A stretch of 64,000 nucleotides of DNA from Diphasiastrum complanatum (Eukaryota > Streptophyta > Lycopodiopsida > Lycopodiales > Lycopodiaceae). The notes below the pieces were generated by a model. It had not been told where the DNA came from, did not search any database, and saw only the letters and a program-made list of their open reading frames with translations. Position numbers and translations under genes: made by a program. Where the stretch lies: NCBI GenBank assembly GCA_029204225.1, contig CM055098.1:11491552-11555551 (forward strand). The letters are read 5' to 3'. Below, piece by piece: positions 47,301 through 57,497 of this stretch (position 1 is its first letter; every line of letters starts with the position of its first letter).

Positions 47301-50300
47301 TTTTTCAAAGAGAAAAGTTTGTTGCACACCCACCATAAATTCAATAAAGTTGCAAGACTGATCAAGAAATAGATAGGAAGCATTTGGCCATATCCAGTAT
47401 GAAAGCATGACTTCTATGGTACATTGAGCATAAATTATCAATGCTTTTTGCATTGTTTTAGGTTTCAACACAAGATAATTCATACAAAAAAATCCAGTAA
47501 GTAGCAGGCATAGCAGGAGCCTCTGTATGAACCAAGATAATAACAATATCTGAACTACTCCCAAAAGAGTTGAACATATGCAAATGACCTGCTCAAAATA
47601 TAGGTGTAGAGGTCACTAGACAAGAACACCCACAATTTATAAACCTCTGAAGGGTGATTTTGATATTAATCTTACGGAATATGCTGCAAATCCAGAGAAT
47701 AAAGCTCTTCACTCAACAAGATGTCTCAACTAACCTGATATTGTCCTGATGTATTTTGTTGCTGCTCTTGCCCTATGGATTGATAAGGGGGCTGTCTCTC
47801 TTGTGATACAGCAGCTTGTGACTGATGCATATAATGAGACTGAATAGGCTGTTGAAAATTATGGCTGGATGTTCCCTGACAATTCGTGATCAACCAGAAG
47901 AGTGTTTATGGAATGAACTTAGGCTCAGATTCAGCAAACACAAAACACCGCTCTGCAGAAATGTAAAGAATGCAATACTTGAAAAGTAGGCGTCTGTTGT
48001 GTTCCTTGTGGCAAATGTTGATATGATGATCCTCCACTATTAGCAGCAAGTCCATTTGGAGCACGTTGGTTCTTGGCCTGTTCAAAGAGACAATTAGCCA
48101 ACTTTAAATTATCAATATTGGCCTCAAATCTGATCACCACAATAGATAGATATAGTCAATTTTCTTGTGGTCATTTAGCATAAACAATTTGCTTAAGACA
48201 TTCCAAAAACTTTCTTACTTGCTCATTCCTAAGCAAAATAAACAAACTGCTTTGGTATTACAAATCACCGCAGATATTTGTATATTATTAACAGTGTGAA
48301 CATAACATCTTCAAGAAGGAACTGTAATACCTGAACCATCACTGCAGATGATCTTGGAACAGTTCCTGAAAATAGTCAACTCGAAATGTCAAAACAATCC
48401 AACCTGCTTGTAGACCATAAACCAACAACTTTTAATTCTGAACAAACTTTCTGCTTCACTCAATGCCAGAACCACAGGCTTCAGCCAAAACAGTCAAGCT
48501 TTATCAGATTACCTGGCAAATGACCGGGTCCCTGGTTCACGGTTCCTAACCCCAATGGCACATGACCCGTCCTTCCTGCAGCAACTGAAGCAGGTCCAAG
48601 CATCCCAGCACCACTTGATAGTGGTGGTCGTCCAAAACCTTGACCAAGCACTCCAGGAACCCCTCTTCCATACTGCAGTAGACATGTAGCAATGAATTTA
48701 CAGCTAAACTATGGCCAACTACAACAGATTCAGGCTTGAGACTGACAACCTATGTCCAATTACTCATGCCATAAGGTGACAAACCAGATTACAGGGATAT
48801 GAGATAGTTGATGGACCGAAGGACACGATATAAGATAAATACTTGATTTTTTCCATTATATCCAACCTGTACAAAGCATAAACACTACTCATGCCATAAC
48901 GTGGCAAACCCAACCACAGGTATTTCAGATAGTTGATGACCTAAAGCACATAATGAAAACAAGTCCTGATTCTGCTCAAGTTTTAGAGTGAAGTAAAGTG
49001 ATCTCTAACCAAACTTTCTCTAATTAAACAATGTGTCCATTACATATCATGAGGTGAAATTCAAATACAAATCACAGGTAATTAATCAGTTTGCATTCAT
49101 GAGCATATTCAAATGAGCAAACTTACTGAGCCAGAGCCCATCCCTGTCATTGCTGGACGTCCTGGTCCTTGGAAGCGGGGACCTAGTACAGGCATGCCTC
49201 CTGTTTGGCCCCTGAAGGCTGTACAGATTACAAACGAAATAATCAGACGGTGAGCAAACTTTACTGTGGAAATGTTTACTAACTTGAGCGCACCTAAACC
49301 CCACAAAATCGCATGGATAAAAAGGCACATCTAAAGAGATACTAGAATACGATATATGCTTTAATATACACACCTGGGGATCTTCCTCCAAAGCCAAAAG
49401 GAGATGAAGCTGCCTGACTCCCCATGCGTGACTTATATGACTGGCATAAGAAAGTCAAAAAATGGGTAGAATCGATAAAATAAGTTTTAGCATAATAAAA
49501 TGAGCCAGCTTCCTTATATTTCTAGAATGACCACATGTAGAACAATCATGATCTAAAAAACATTCACAAATTGTTATACCTACTTGGTTCTGAATGTTTA
49601 AAAGTTTATAAGATTCGTGATAACTTATACATTTTAAAATGCAGTCTTGAAATCCGCAAGCACTGAGAACTTTACACGTAAACTTATCATGTACAACATT
49701 GCGAACGTTTTAAAACAGCACCTAAAACATATGAAAATTAGTTATCCAGAAATTTTTTACTTCAAACCCAAACACTACATTGAATAGATAGAGCACCAAA
49801 TACATCGAACATTCACTTATATAACATACGCAGCTAGCTTACAAAGAACAATGAGGTGACACCCGAAACAAATGCAGTCTCACGAGCAATAAGCCTTTTT
49901 GAAGACAATTTTGCATAAATTCCTGTTACTGGAATAGAAATTTTAAAAAGAAATGCTTCGTGACAAAATGTTGACGATATGATCTTCACAATTCATAGTT
50001 GCACTGCGTTTCTGGAAACGCGGTCAGAAACGCATTTCTGAATTCTGGGAACATTTCTCAAAAACGTGTTTTTTTTTTTAATTTTTTTGTGGTCAATATG
50101 GGTATCGGATGAAAGCTCTAATTAAGAGCATTACATCTGTATAGTTTGCCGAATGTTTTGGGTACATGATGGTCCAGTTCAGGTGTATCCATGTTGGGTT
50201 TTGTCAAGGATAAAAATTCAAAACTAAACTCTAGCATGTTCGTTACGATCACAGATGGTTCCAGAGGGATAGAGACAGGAACTGTAGAGCAATTGTACCT

Positions 50301-50681
50301 CGCTTTTTGCTTCGGGGAGCGCTGCCCCCCGATCCCCCTGCCATGGGGGGCCTAGGTGGCTGTCGTCGGCCCCCCTTGGACCCTCCGGCGACAGTAGCAG
50401 GGGGGGCGCTGCCCCCCTGCACCCCCCCTAGATAGAAATGGGGGTCCAAATGCGTGCCGATAAGGGCCCAATATTTATTACCCCAACTGTATGCACATTG
50501 CACTCACATCTCCAGTGAAATGATTGTGAAAGTGATCATCATTTGCCATTAACATCTACTGAGAACCAGAGCAGAAAACAACCAAATAGCTACTGAAAAT
50601 AAGATCTGTTTGTGCCCTATCTATTGCACTTCTGAGAGGCAAAACGCTGGTTTGACCATTGCTCCCCTAAAAAAATTTCAA

Positions 50682-50733
<52 letters not shown>

Positions 50734-53013
50734 TAGGTCCCGCGGTACCAAGTCCCGTGGATCCCGGTACCACGGGACCATATATGGTACCGCGGTACCA
50801 TATCGGTTGGCGGTACCAAAAAAAAAAAAAAATTTTTTTTGCAAAAGTAACACGGGAAATTTTTTTTTTTTTTATATTATGTTACCGCACTGGTACCGCG
50901 GGTCTGAGGGCGGTACCACTGATATGATACCGACGGTACCATACCAGCGGTACCACGAGATATAGTACCGCTGGTATGGTACCGCCCTCAGTACCCCGTG
51001 GTACCGCTGGTATGGTACCGCCGGTATCATATCAGTGGTACCGCCGGTACGGTACCGCCCTCAGACCTGCGGTACCAAGGCGGTACCAATTTTAATATTT
51101 TTTTTAAATTTTTTTAATAATTTGTTTTTGCATATTAACTACCAAAAAAGGACAAAAAAAATTAAAAAAAGGTGTAAAAAAAGAGGGTACAGTACATGAT
51201 GCAAGGGACTAGTGCAGTGGCACATGGGCACTGCGGGTAAGCAGACCGAGGGGCCAATGGGAGACCAACACAGGGGGGTAGCATCACATGGGGGCAATAC
51301 AGAGGCACATGGGCACTGTGGGTGAGCAGACCATGGGGCCAATGGGAGACCAACACAGGGGAGGAGCATCACATGGGGGCAGGTACAGAGGCAGATGGGA
51401 CAAATCCGGACAGGTACACCGTCACATGGGCACTGTGGGGGAGCAGACCACGGACCCAATCGGAGTGCAGCATGTGGTACAGGTACATGGAGCAGGTACA
51501 GTAGCACATCACAATTAATGGGGACAGGTACAAGGGCACATGGAGGGATCATCAACAACTGCACATGGGGGAACAAGCTGTGGGGTTAAATAGGCACTCA
51601 CGAGGCTGTGAGAGCCAGTGAGAGGTTGTGAGAGAGAGGCTGTGAGAGGCATTGTGAGAGTTATTGTGAGAGGCATTGTGAGAGCCAGTTCGAAAAACAG
51701 GGTGTCGTGAGATGGTAGAGCGCATACCACCAAGGCCTGAGGGCGAAGCCAGGAGAAAGCTCGAGGAAGATGTCCGAAGGCACAATGAAAGGCATCGGAA
51801 GCAAGAGGCAGACATTGCAGAGATGCTGCGACAAACTCGGGAGAGACACCCAGAGCTGCAGATCCTCGCCCCCGCTATGGCCCCTGCTCCCCCTGTCGAG
51901 CTGGATTTGGATGAGCAGATCGGAATGAACTTCACACGACGGCAGCTCATCATGGTCAGGGAAAGGGCTGCCCGCCGTCGGGCTGACCAAGAGGCAGCTC
52001 GAGCTAACCGGGAGGCAGAGCGAGAGCGACATAACAATGCTCCTGACGAGGGCGAGGAGACAGTGGAGGATCCATAGGAATGTTTAGCATAGATGGGGTC
52101 TAGCCGTATGTGGCTGACTGTTGTTATGTAATGTTCATCAGTAGATGAGGCAGCATTTAGTGTCTAGCATAGTGTAAAGAACAGCCCCAGCCGTATGTCG
52201 CGGGAATACGTATTGTTATTTTGATACATCTGATGAATTAATGTACGGTGTGTTTTTTGTGCAATGCGTGCCTTGTGTATTGCAATCTAATGTATGTGTT
52301 TATGAAATGCTATCAGGGGGGTTGTATTTCTGTGTTCTGCATATGCTCTCAATCTCTGTAGTGAAAACTAATTGAAAACACACACACACCATTTGAAGTA
52401 AAACTGCAAGTAGAACATCACAATTACAAATTGACAATACACACTGTGCAGTGAATAGAATACGTCCACATTGTGTCGGGGACGGTCATGTTGCCACAAG
52501 GGGCAGCATTCAAGGTGGCACCATTTTTGGCGCGTGCACCGAGCAGATGGCCTTTAAGGCGAGTGAGAGATGCAGCAAACTCGTCGAGACAGTATCGGCA
52601 GCGCACGATCTTCTGACCGGTCTTGTTGCCCTTGTCGGCAACCCGCCTGACAATGTCTACCTCGTCCCACAGACCGGAAAGGTCGGATTGTACCATTGCA
52701 GATGAAATGAGGGATGGATTGCTGGAAAAAAAACAGCAGGGTTCACTGTTGGAAAGACGCTGAAAATTGGCGAAGGCAGGGCGAAGCAAGTCAGATGCAA
52801 GGCAAGGCGTTGCGTGGGCGAAGGGCGACGCAAGGAATCAGAAGGCAATTAGGCAAAAACAACAGCAGTGGCAGGGCGGAGGAGGGCGCAAAAAAATTTC
52901 AGAGGAAATGCGAGGGGGGCGGCTAGGTTTAGGTCAAAAAAAAATTTAAAAATATTAAATAATAAAAATATTATTATATTGTGGTACCGCGGTACCCACT
53001 ACCGCGGGACCTA

Positions 53014-53067
<54 letters not shown>

Positions 53068-55981
53068 CGATTCTTTACCAGAACCGCGTTTCTAGAAACG
53101 TTTTTCTCCAAAAACGCGTTTCTGTGCAACTATGCTTCACATCAATATCGAAAGAATCCAGATTCTCTTAGGCAGAGCAGTGTTGACTAAGAAGCAAATG
53201 ACAATTACCAGGAAAAAAGTTCTAAAATAACATTAAATAAAAAACAGGTACCAAAATATGTAAACACATCGACAGTATACAAAATACTAGAACAAAGCAG
53301 GCTCGTTAGCTCCCCACTTTTTTGGATTCTATTGTTAATCGTCTTCAGATGTTACATTCTTGAAACATGTTGTATCTTCATTAATCAGAGTGTACAGTCA
53401 CTCATTTAGGTATTTGCAGATATTTCGATGTGCTCACAATATACTCAGTTTGCTATATGACTATATAGGATAGTAAGCCTCATCATACGTATTAAAGAGA
53501 TCTGGTACTTTTTATGTGTAAAAGGACCTTGGACCAATGGGCTGAATCTGAAGAGACCCAAATCTGTCTGTAACTTAAAGATTTCATTCAACTGTGTATA
53601 AAGATACATGTGCTGGAATAAAAGAGAGCGAACGGCATTCTGTCTTGCTGAAATCTGGAACAAACATCAGTATAGCTACTTCGTATGCTCGCTGACATTG
53701 CTGCTTCATAGGAACTGTTTGGAAATCTGCAGATTCTTCGCTGATGTTGTTGCTAATATTCGCTAACGAAGTCTGTTAAAAGAAGTCTACGCCATGGCAG
53801 ACTGGTACCTATAGGAACTGTGTGAAGGCAGCTGTGTTTGCTCAATCTGAAATGAGGAAGACAGCGCTAATACACCATCTTGTAAGGCCTGCTTTGAAAG
53901 CTAGATACTTGGACATTGGGCCAGATAAGAAAAAAAAAGATAAGGATGATATGAAAGAGAATGTAGACCCGTACACCGAAGATAAAGCTTCTTACTTAAC
54001 TGCTTCTATAGGCACATGCTATGATATCCTTGTATACCATATTACATTCTCAACATTGTCCTGGAAAATGACCTCATTAAAAAGGATGCAGAAAGTTGTA
54101 TGTAATCTCGTTGGAGATCATGCAATTCAGAGGAGAACACTTGAGCATTGCATCGACCTCTGATGGTTTGTTGGCTGAAGACTTTTTGCTGGTAATGAAT
54201 GTTTGAGTAAAGGAGAGGGTTGGACACATATACCAGGAAGAACACAGGCCAATGTGATGAGTTTCTAGTCACTTCTCTTGAGGTGAAGTCACATTTACAA
54301 GAAATTCAAACAAAATGACGAGCAGATAGGAAGAAGCCTTACTTAAAACACACTACAAGAACAAACAAATTTACTACTCAAAGAGAACAAGAGTATGAGA
54401 GACTTGACTTAAGGTGAGGAGGAGATAATCCTTGGACACCCGACTCTTAAACTCCCTACTAGATAGTAGACCTCATGGCATGTGACTATTAATCTAAAAG
54501 ATAAGACCCTCTAGACAACTCTCGTAAATGCTTAAGGAATAATGTGCATATATGTGCCATGAGGCACCACTCATTCCTACACTAGAACTGCTCCAAAGCA
54601 GCTAGAGATCTTCAAAATAACTTGAACACTTCAAATTCCTATAAATAAGCAAGACTCGAGTACCTGAAATACTACTTGAACGAAAATAATTGATTGACAT
54701 GAATTTTGACAAGAAGCTTACTTATGACTCAATCACGATTCAAGACACATGTTAACAAATGGTCTCAGATCTTCAAAATAAATATTAACATCCAACATCA
54801 CCCACCTTGATGATTTCTTTGTTGAAGTGAACACGAACAACTTTGTCCACCATGTAAGCATTGCATAGAAGAGGCACCAAAGGTCGATGTAATCATCATA
54901 TCATATCACACAAGAATCACCATATCTCATATAACAAACTCCACACACTGCTGCTTGAGCTCCATACAATATGTCTGGAAAATTGACATTTGTTAATCAT
55001 TACAAATCTCAATCACACCAGCACAGCTTGAATTTAGTCTCACCACAGCAGTTACCACCTTGACCTCCTCAATGCTACCTCACCCAACACATCAGCCTTG
55101 AATTCATGAGCCACCATGGATTGAGCCTCCTTAATGGAAACCACATTCAGAGTCTGACCCATACCACAATCTTGACAGTCCACATGGTCTGCCACACATA
55201 ATTTATTAGGAGCAGTGATATGACACAAAACACCAAAATTCCCTGAGCCTTCCATCAATTGTAGCCATATGCATAATGCAACATATTCATAGTTCTTTTC
55301 AACCATAACCCATATCTTGGACACCTTCCAAGACCCTTATGGATTCAACAACACTCAATGATTATCAACAACAACTTCACCGCACATCAGTTCTCAATTT
55401 CATGCAAATCATCCCTAATTATATCTAGTCATAGTCTTTTAGACCCTTCTCTACAGGTAATCACCACACAACACAGTTGAGTTTTGTACAATTTTCACCC
55501 AACAGAATCATTTTATGGCCATCTTAGATGTTCCTTAAACCTCTCTTCATGTAGATGGTCGAGTATGCATGTCATATGGTTCTACATCACACACAAGCCT
55601 GACAAACTTCTTTAACTTTTGAACCTTGATCTCCAATGTAAAGTGATACTTCACCCAATGATTCATGCAAACTGAATTTGCATGAAGGTGATGTTACTAG
55701 TTTGGAGAGAATCAGACCCAATAGGAAAATTGATCACTTAGTGTACTTCTGAAAGCTGATATAGTACTTCAGAGCAGAGATAAACATCCTATACAAAATA
55801 TTTCTAGGCTTTTGGAGTCTATATAACCTGTAGAAACTCGTCCATCTCAACAACCTGGTCACAGTGGCTCGGGGGAGAAGCTGATTGGGGTTTCACTCTC
55901 GGCTTCCGGTTGATTGGGTGATTTGGCTCCATAGTAATCCTTCTGGTGCATGCAACAAGATCTAGAGGATCTTCACTTGGC

Positions 55982-56040
<59 letters not shown>

Positions 56041-57497
56041 CACAAGCAAGGCTATAAGCGAAAAAGAATTCCACACATCTAAGACTTCCCCACACAAGCA
56101 CATACCAGGGGCATAAGCTATTCTTGCTCTGAAACAAAATGTAGTAGATTGGTAGGCTATACGTTTCTACCAACTAGCCCACACAAGAGATAGCCATATT
56201 CACAAGAAATTTGAGCAAACAAACATCACGAATGAAGCAAACATAGCAAGAAACCTCCAATTGGCACACACCACAAGAACATAACTTTACTAATCAAAGA
56301 GAACAACAAAACATACAAGGGACTTCATAAATGGCAAGGAAAAGTTGCACTTTATGGGATGGGACCTATGTATCACTTGGGCTTTAAAATGAGAGAGAAC
56401 AAAAACGTACAAGAGACTTCCTATGTGCAGAGAAGAGCTCCACCTTAGATCTCATGGAATCGGACCACTCGAGCCTACCAAACAACCCATCAAGTGTAGC
56501 TCTACAATAGTATCTGACTTAACATAGGACGTGCAGTCTTCAACCCTATGCGAGTCCACCCATAAAGTCAATGCTATAGCTTCGGCCTTCCAAGCAATAG
56601 TCAAAGATGCCTATGGGATAGTTAAGTACACGCACCACTCATTAATGCACTAGGACTCTCTAAAGCATCTTGATTCTCAAGATCCTGAAAACAGCTTTAA
56701 TCCATCTGAATGAACTAGCAACCTAAATTAATTCTTGGGCTCCACAAAATTATTGCACATGGTGGGCCTTGCTCAACAAGACGATTAATTGACCAAGAAA
56801 AATATACTTCAAATGGACTAAGTTATACAAAAAATAGAAAAAGTATAAACTATTTGTAATCTACGAAATCCAGATCTCCTCTTTGAATATTAGTATTTCA
56901 AAAACAAATTTCTATTTTATAATATTATAAAAATATATTCAAAATTCATGATTATCTTGGACATGTATCAAAGAAAACCTGACCAAACCTCAGTAGATAA
57001 AACACGACAAGCATGCTTCTTATGATTTTTGTAGCCTTATCAGTGTTCAGTTTGTTTTTCCTACTATTTCGTGGAAAGAGTATCAGTGCCGTCCAATAAA
57101 TAGCCCTTCCTTGCAGCGCACTCTTTAACACACTTGGATGTTTTCTATTGTCGTATATTGAACCATGAAAATTGTAGACTTGTGCTTTGCAATTCAAGCC
57201 ATACCAAGCAAAAGAGAAACAGATGAGGAGAACCACTTTCTCAATATACAAGGTGATATGTAACGTTCCTACTTCCTACAAAATCTGCACATCTGTCCCA
57301 AGTATTGTTTGACCGACAAAGAAACAGTTTACTAATTTTTCTTCATTGCTCAATGTAGAAAAAGCTAAAACAACAAAAAACTAGAGATAATCATACTAGA
57401 ACTTCATTCAGACATACCGAAGCCGACTTAGAGGGATTTGCAAAGCTAACTCGTATCTTCGAACCTCCCATGTCATAACCATCCAATGCTTGATGAG
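33974..57497 (-). CDS. RRM protein with Gly/Pro-rich and Gln-rich C-terminus (at least 13 exons)
   Basis: Minus strand. Exons I can define with GT-AG borders: 57497-57418, 49440-49374, 49218-49127, 48672-48513, 48365-48331, 48077-47979, 47875-47735, 44498-44454, 43655-43290, 43093-42962, 42717-42625, 34486-34424 and 34309-33974 (TAA). Together they keep one open frame of 568 codons. Order of parts: C-terminal half of an RRM ([19 protein letters not shown], holding the RNP1-side strand and last helix), a Gly/Pro/Arg-rich linker, about 350 residues of Gln/Tyr/Ala-rich low complexity, and a basic tail YDYSKRPRF that could be a nuclear signal. Such proteins are nuclear RNA-binding factors of the hnRNP type. 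Prion-like Q/Y-rich regions favour condensate formation (inference). The 5' exons with the rest of the RRM(s) were not found. Introns of 8 kb are filled with transposons, yet the coding frame is undamaged, so the gene is probably active. Confidence 0.85.
35280..35910 (+). pseudogene. LINE ORF2 fragment (endonuclease-RT junction)
   Basis: Plus-strand readings in three frames give a basic linker ([20 protein letters not shown]), then [15 protein letters not shown], then [20 protein letters not shown], the conserved opening of the LINE reverse transcriptase domain. Stops and shifts throughout. It sits in the 8-kb intron (42624-34487) of the RRM/Q-rich gene, antisense to it. Confidence 0.6.
36461..37789 (+). 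pseudogene. Ty1/copia gag-protease fragment
   Basis: Plus strand. Gag (UBN2-type) with [37 protein letters not shown] and [20 protein letters not shown]. One in-frame TAG at 37061-37063. Then a basic region, a CCHC zinc knuckle [17 protein letters not shown] (the His position reads Pro), and the protease [18 protein letters not shown]. The active-site triplet, normally DSG, reads DFG. The frame ends at 37789 before the integrase zinc finger. Apart from the stop it is one continuous frame, so the insertion is relatively young. Confidence 0.88.
37795..38280 (+). mobile_element. LTR-like segment with 69-bp tandem repeat and primer-binding site
   Basis: Ends at TTGGTATCAGAGCT (primer-binding site at 38268-38280). 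Two copies of GGTTGGGTTGGT(C/T)TGTCCACCAT...ATGCTTAGAATAGGAT lie at about 38119-38189 and 38190-38258. Its start is unclear and the CA end is degraded. It interrupts the copia fragment to its left. Confidence 0.5.
38297..38332. repeat. (AT)n microsatellite
   Basis: About 18 AT units just after the primer-binding site at 38268. Confidence 0.95.
38440..39765 (-). pseudogene. Ty1/copia RT-RNase H region, decayed
   Basis: Minus strand. From about 39765: a pre-RT linker with [15 protein letters not shown]. After a frameshift near 39450: [55 protein letters not shown] (start of RT). A broken middle part includes the region of the catalytic Asp pair near 39040. Then 38878-38585: [40 protein letters not shown] and [12 protein letters not shown]. 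RNase H is cut off at 38.44 kb. Gag, protease and integrase are absent between the primer-binding site at 40063-40074 and this region. Confidence 0.85.
40063..40701 (-). mobile_element. Copia LTR (40701-40075) and primer-binding site
   Basis: Minus strand. Starts TGTTAGGGGAATCGG at 40701 and ends ATTCTGACA at 40075, followed by primer-binding site TGGTATCAAAGC. About 627 bp. A TATA-like GTATATATG lies near 40230. The first 150 bp are repeated at 42446-42302. Confidence 0.65.
40702..42301 (+). pseudogene. Gag-like region with zinc knuckle between direct repeats
   Basis: Plus strand. [20 protein letters not shown], then [20 protein letters not shown] and [20 protein letters not shown] match the gypsy-type gag helix bundle. 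After shifts there is a Gln-rich stretch and [14 protein letters not shown], a good CCHC knuckle (C-x2-C-x4-H-x4-C). A 178-bp segment is duplicated in tandem (from about 41867 and 42045). No protease or pol follows. The block sits between two copies of a 145-154 bp repeat (40550-40701 and 42305-42446). Confidence 0.65.
42302..42446 (-). repeat. Partial copy of copia LTR start
   Basis: Matches 40548-40701 with a gap of about 9 bp, in the same orientation, beginning TGTTAGGGGAATGGG on the minus strand. Truncated where the gag-like block begins. Confidence 0.75.
43290..43655 (-). CDS. Largest Gln-rich exon (same gene)
   Basis: 366 bp, 122 codons, about a third of them Gln, with Tyr and Ala: [20 protein letters not shown] and similar. 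Both CAG and CAA codons are used in mixture, so it is not a recent triplet expansion. The next exon (43093-42962) holds [16 protein letters not shown], like the W/Y-rich repeats of KH-type FUBP proteins. Confidence 0.85.
44500..47730. other. Intron without recognisable insert
   Basis: Intron of the RRM/Q-rich gene between the exons at 47735 and 44498. No transposon domain, LTR or microsatellite of note. Confidence 0.5.
50889..51085. repeat. Large GGTACC-rich palindrome
   Basis: GGTACCGCGGGTCTGAGGGC...GGTACCACG (50890-50965) is mirrored as CGTGGTACCGCTGG...GCCCTCAGACCTGCGGTACC (50995-51078). More than ten GGTACC or GGTACx sites in 200 bp. It would form a long, GC-rich hairpin. Confidence 0.8.
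51205..51480 (+). repeat. Tandem repeat CACATGGGCACTGTGGG
   Basis: Three units start at about 51212, 51305 and 51422 (CACATGGGCACTG, AGCAGACC, GGGGCCAATGGGAGACC, CATCACATGGGGGCA). Unit length 93-117 bp. Confidence 0.75.
51712..52077 (+). CDS. Charged coiled-coil ORF of inner element
   Basis: Intact plus-strand frame, 121 codons. Reads [20 protein letters not shown], then an Ala/Pro hinge (PAMAPAPP), [20 protein letters not shown] and a second charged helix. No family recognised. GC content is clearly higher than that of the neighbours. It may be an accessory protein of the element or a host fragment carried by it. Confidence 0.45.
   Translation: MVERIPPRPEGEARRKLEEDVRRHNERHRKQEADIAEMLRQTRERHPELQILAPAMAPAPPVELDLDEQIGMNFTRRQLIMVRERAARRRADQEAARANREAERERHNNAPDEGEETVEDP
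52424..52696 (-). CDS. BED zinc-finger exon of inner element
   Basis: Minus strand, from an ATG at 52696 after a TTTTTTTTCCAG acceptor. [20 protein letters not shown] leads into a BED finger: [20 protein letters not shown], then GHLLG. The motif is C-x2-C, an aromatic residue, S-x-TRL..HL. This is the DNA-binding N-terminus of hAT transposases. It ends after about 85 residues, with no hAT catalytic or dimerisation region. Confidence 0.65.
   Translation of the reverse strand: MVQSDLSGLWDEVDIVRRVADKGNKTGQKIVRCRYCLDEFAASLTRLKGHLLGARAKNGATLNAAPCGNMTVPDTMWTYSIHCTVCIVNL
53822..54163 (+). CDS. Unknown ORF with [18 protein letters not shown]
   Basis: Plus-strand frame of 113 codons inside the 8-kb intron, antisense to the host gene. 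The first half is gene-like ([20 protein letters not shown], basic-acidic stretch, [11 protein letters not shown]). The second half is not. I do not recognise the family; it could be a captured gene fragment. Confidence 0.25.
   Translation: MKAAVFAQSEMRKTALIHHLVRPALKARYLDIGPDKKKKDKDDMKENVDPYTEDKASYLTASIGTCYDILVYHITFSTLSWKMTSLKRMQKVVCNLVGDHAIQRRTLEHCIDL
55828..55932 (-). CDS. Exon-like ORF after a GA-rich leader
   Basis: ATG at 55932 opens [35 protein letters not shown], and stops at a consensus donor (CTACAG|GTTATATAG). A (GA)n tract 55 bp upstream (55985-56036) could be 5' untranslated sequence. Looks like the first exon of an unknown gene within the intron of the RRM/Q-rich gene. No second exon identified. 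Confidence 0.3.
55985..56036. repeat. (CT)n microsatellite
   Basis: About 25 CT units on the plus strand. Confidence 0.95.
57418..57497 (-). CDS. Exon encoding end of RRM (same gene)
   Basis: 80-bp exon between TATTGCAG and TTCG|GTATGTC. It reads [20 protein letters not shown], then NPSKSAS: helix 2 and strand 4 of an RNA recognition motif. Starts in phase 1 and ends in phase 0, which matches the next exon at 49440 (SYKSRMGSQ). The join spans an 8-kb intron that contains the 50-53 kb DNA element. Confidence 0.8.

Larger units (their letters stand above)
50731..53016. mobile_element. Inner hAT-like element with TAGGTCCCGCGGTA ends
   Basis: Left TCATAGGTCCCGCGGTACC and right GGTACC...TACCGCGGGACCTATGA are inverted. 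They are flanked by (AT)n on both sides (50684-50731 and 53014-53066), which fits insertion into TA-rich target. It carries a palindromic GGTACC field, a 90-120 bp tandem array, a charged plus-strand ORF and a minus-strand BED finger exon. The BED finger points to the hAT superfamily. No transposase catalytic core is left, so it is non-autonomous. Confidence 0.6.
49994..53134. mobile_element. DNA element with CATAGTTGCAC inverted ends
   Basis: Left end CATAGTTGCAC-TGCGTTTCTGGAAACGCGG. Right end, read from the other strand, CATAGTTGCACAGAAACGCG...TTTCTAGAAACGCGG. The sequence CTTCACA occurs at 49984-49990 (3 bp before the left end) and at 53135-53141 (directly after the right end), an imperfect target duplication. 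About 3.1 kb, lying in the 8-kb intron of the RRM/Q-rich gene. It contains a second element (50731-53016) inserted in an AT tract. Confidence 0.55.

Noticed and set aside
50249-50503. Gly-rich minus-strand frame
   Set aside because: Low-complexity GGGGGG/CCCCCC sequence with internal palindromes inside the DNA element. No start context or family.
51139-51576. Long minus-strand frame rich in Cys/Pro/His
   Set aside because: Translation of the 93-117 bp tandem repeat. The periodic peptide follows the DNA period and has no domain.
54330-56720. Possible LTR pair (54.33-54.70 and 56.25-56.72 kb)
   Set aside because: Shared phrases such as TCAAAGAGAACAA and CACCACTCATT are too few and too diverged. 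No TG...CA ends, primer-binding site or polypurine tract.
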